Shown here: positions 4,808 through 5,280 of the stretch, piece after piece | How the letters are laid out: each line of letters starts with the position of its first letter | Position numbering within the stretch: position 1 is the first letter of the stretch | Assembly (NCBI GenBank): GCA_934569045.1 | Contig: CAKTJX010000051.1 | Span: forward strand, 1-5,280 | Length of the DNA stretch: 5,280 bases | Direction of reading: 5' to 3' | DNA from: an uncultured Oscillospiraceae bacterium | GTDB lineage: Bacteria > Bacillota > Clostridia > Oscillospirales > Oscillospiraceae | Made by a program: the position numbers and the translations under genes | Notes under the pieces: generated by a model | What the model saw: the letters and a program-made list of their open reading frames with translations, nothing else | What the model was told of the DNA's origin: nothing | Database searches by the model: none

Positions 4808-4843
4808 AACAGGAAAGAATTACTTAATTAGGAGGAAATCACA

Positions 4844-5280
4844 TTGAAGGATTGGGCATATCTGACCACTGTCGAAGAGATGGAAGAGGCCACCAATTCT
4901 CTGCTGGAAAACGGCAAGAAGGTTGGCGCTGACTCCTGGCAGCAGCGTGTCAAAAACCAGACCCCCCACTGCGGCTTCGGCGAGAAGGGTACCTGCTGCC
5001 GTATCTGCTCGATGGGCCCCTGCCGCATCACCCCCAAGGCCCCCCGCGGCATCTGCGGCTGCGACGTCCACGGCATCGTAGGCCGGAACTTCCTGCGCTT
5101 CACCGCCGGCGGCTCCGCGACCCACTCTGACCACGGCCGTGAAATCATGCACACCCTGTACCAGGCCAAGGAGGGCGGCAACTACCAGGTCAAGGATCCT
5201 GAAAAGCTGATCCGCATCGCCAAGGAATGGGGCGTGGAGACCGAGGGCAAGGACATCTATGATCTGGCCCACGAAATGGC
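4844..5280 (+). CDS. cooS: Anaerobic Ni-Fe carbon monoxide dehydrogenase catalytic subunit, N-terminal 145 aa (partial)
   Basis: Oxidises CO with water to CO2, or runs in reverse, passing electrons to ferredoxin; in acetogens the same subunit (AcsA) feeds CO to acetyl-CoA synthase. Cys43 and Cys51 fit the D-cluster that bridges the dimer. Cys52, Cys55, Cys60 and Cys71 fit the B-cluster, in the motif CGFGEKGTCCRICSMGPCR, then GICG. ATHSDHGREIMH (92-103) follows, corresponding to the histidine row (His93, 96, 99, 102 in C. hydrogenoformans CODH-II); here the positions are His94, His97, Glu100 and His103. The start is TTG at 4844 with AGGAGG eight bases upstream; the next Met (13) would remove conserved N-terminal sequence. 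The nickel C-cluster ligands lie beyond the window edge. Codons end strongly in C, and with the near-consensus promoter this suggests high expression. Whether it belongs to a CooS-CooF pair or an acs cluster depends on downstream genes not visible here. Confidence 0.95.
   Translation, partial: MKDWAYLTTVEEMEEATNSLLENGKKVGADSWQQRVKNQTPHCGFGEKGTCCRICSMGPCRITPKAPRGICGCDVHGIVGRNFLRFTAGGSATHSDHGREIMHTLYQAKEGGNYQVKDPEKLIRIAKEWGVETEGKDIYDLAHEM

Noticed and set aside
4820..5272. Open frame of 150 codons on the minus strand
   Set aside because: It is antisense to the CO dehydrogenase gene, whose cluster cysteines are unmistakable on the plus strand.

Overview
The window looks like a chromosomal stretch from a fairly GC-rich anaerobic member of the Clostridia, most likely a gut Oscillospiraceae-type bacterium. 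This is inferred from strong AGGAGG-type ribosome sites, two TTG starts, extended -10 promoters, a nickel carbon monoxide dehydrogenase gene, and palindromic GC-rich repeats between genes. The assignment comes from gene content and style only; there is no marker gene here to fix the genus.

Left part (1-773): the window opens in the last 17 codons of what reads as an IS30-family transposase. A promoter and a 74-residue membrane protein of unknown function follow. Right after its stop codon comes an unusual string of at least six short perfect or near-perfect hairpins, separated by 7-8 base spacers that mostly end in GAAAT, and closed by a larger hairpin. A good promoter and a small terminator-like hairpin lead into the next gene.

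Middle (774-2382, plus strand): a probable two-gene operon of an alpha/beta-fold hydrolase (catalytic Ser84, likely Asp205 and His235) and, 16 bases later, a ZIP-family metal transporter of the GufA/ZIP11 type. No functional link between the two is evident.

Middle right (2383-4537, minus strand): an isochorismatase/nicotinamidase-like cysteine hydrolase and a 12-helix MFS transporter, each with its own promoter. Two copies of one repeat bracket the hydrolase gene. Each copy has a 100-bp core with 26-bp inverted ends that are themselves palindromes, followed by a 56-bp conserved tail. The inner 48 bp of the two copies match in opposite orientation while the tails match in the same orientation, which suggests that the inside can flip.

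Right end (4538-5280): a 306-bp divergent intergenic region holds the MFS promoter (minus strand), two terminator-like hairpins whose T-runs face each other, and a near-consensus promoter for the plus-strand gene, whose mRNA would begin with a 12-bp hairpin. That gene encodes the N-terminal 145 residues of an anaerobic Ni-Fe carbon monoxide dehydrogenase (CooS), with its D- and B-cluster cysteines, and runs off the window. I did not find a complete new multi-gene system. The most unusual material is the non-coding structure: the GAAAT hairpin string and the paired repeats with inverted cores.
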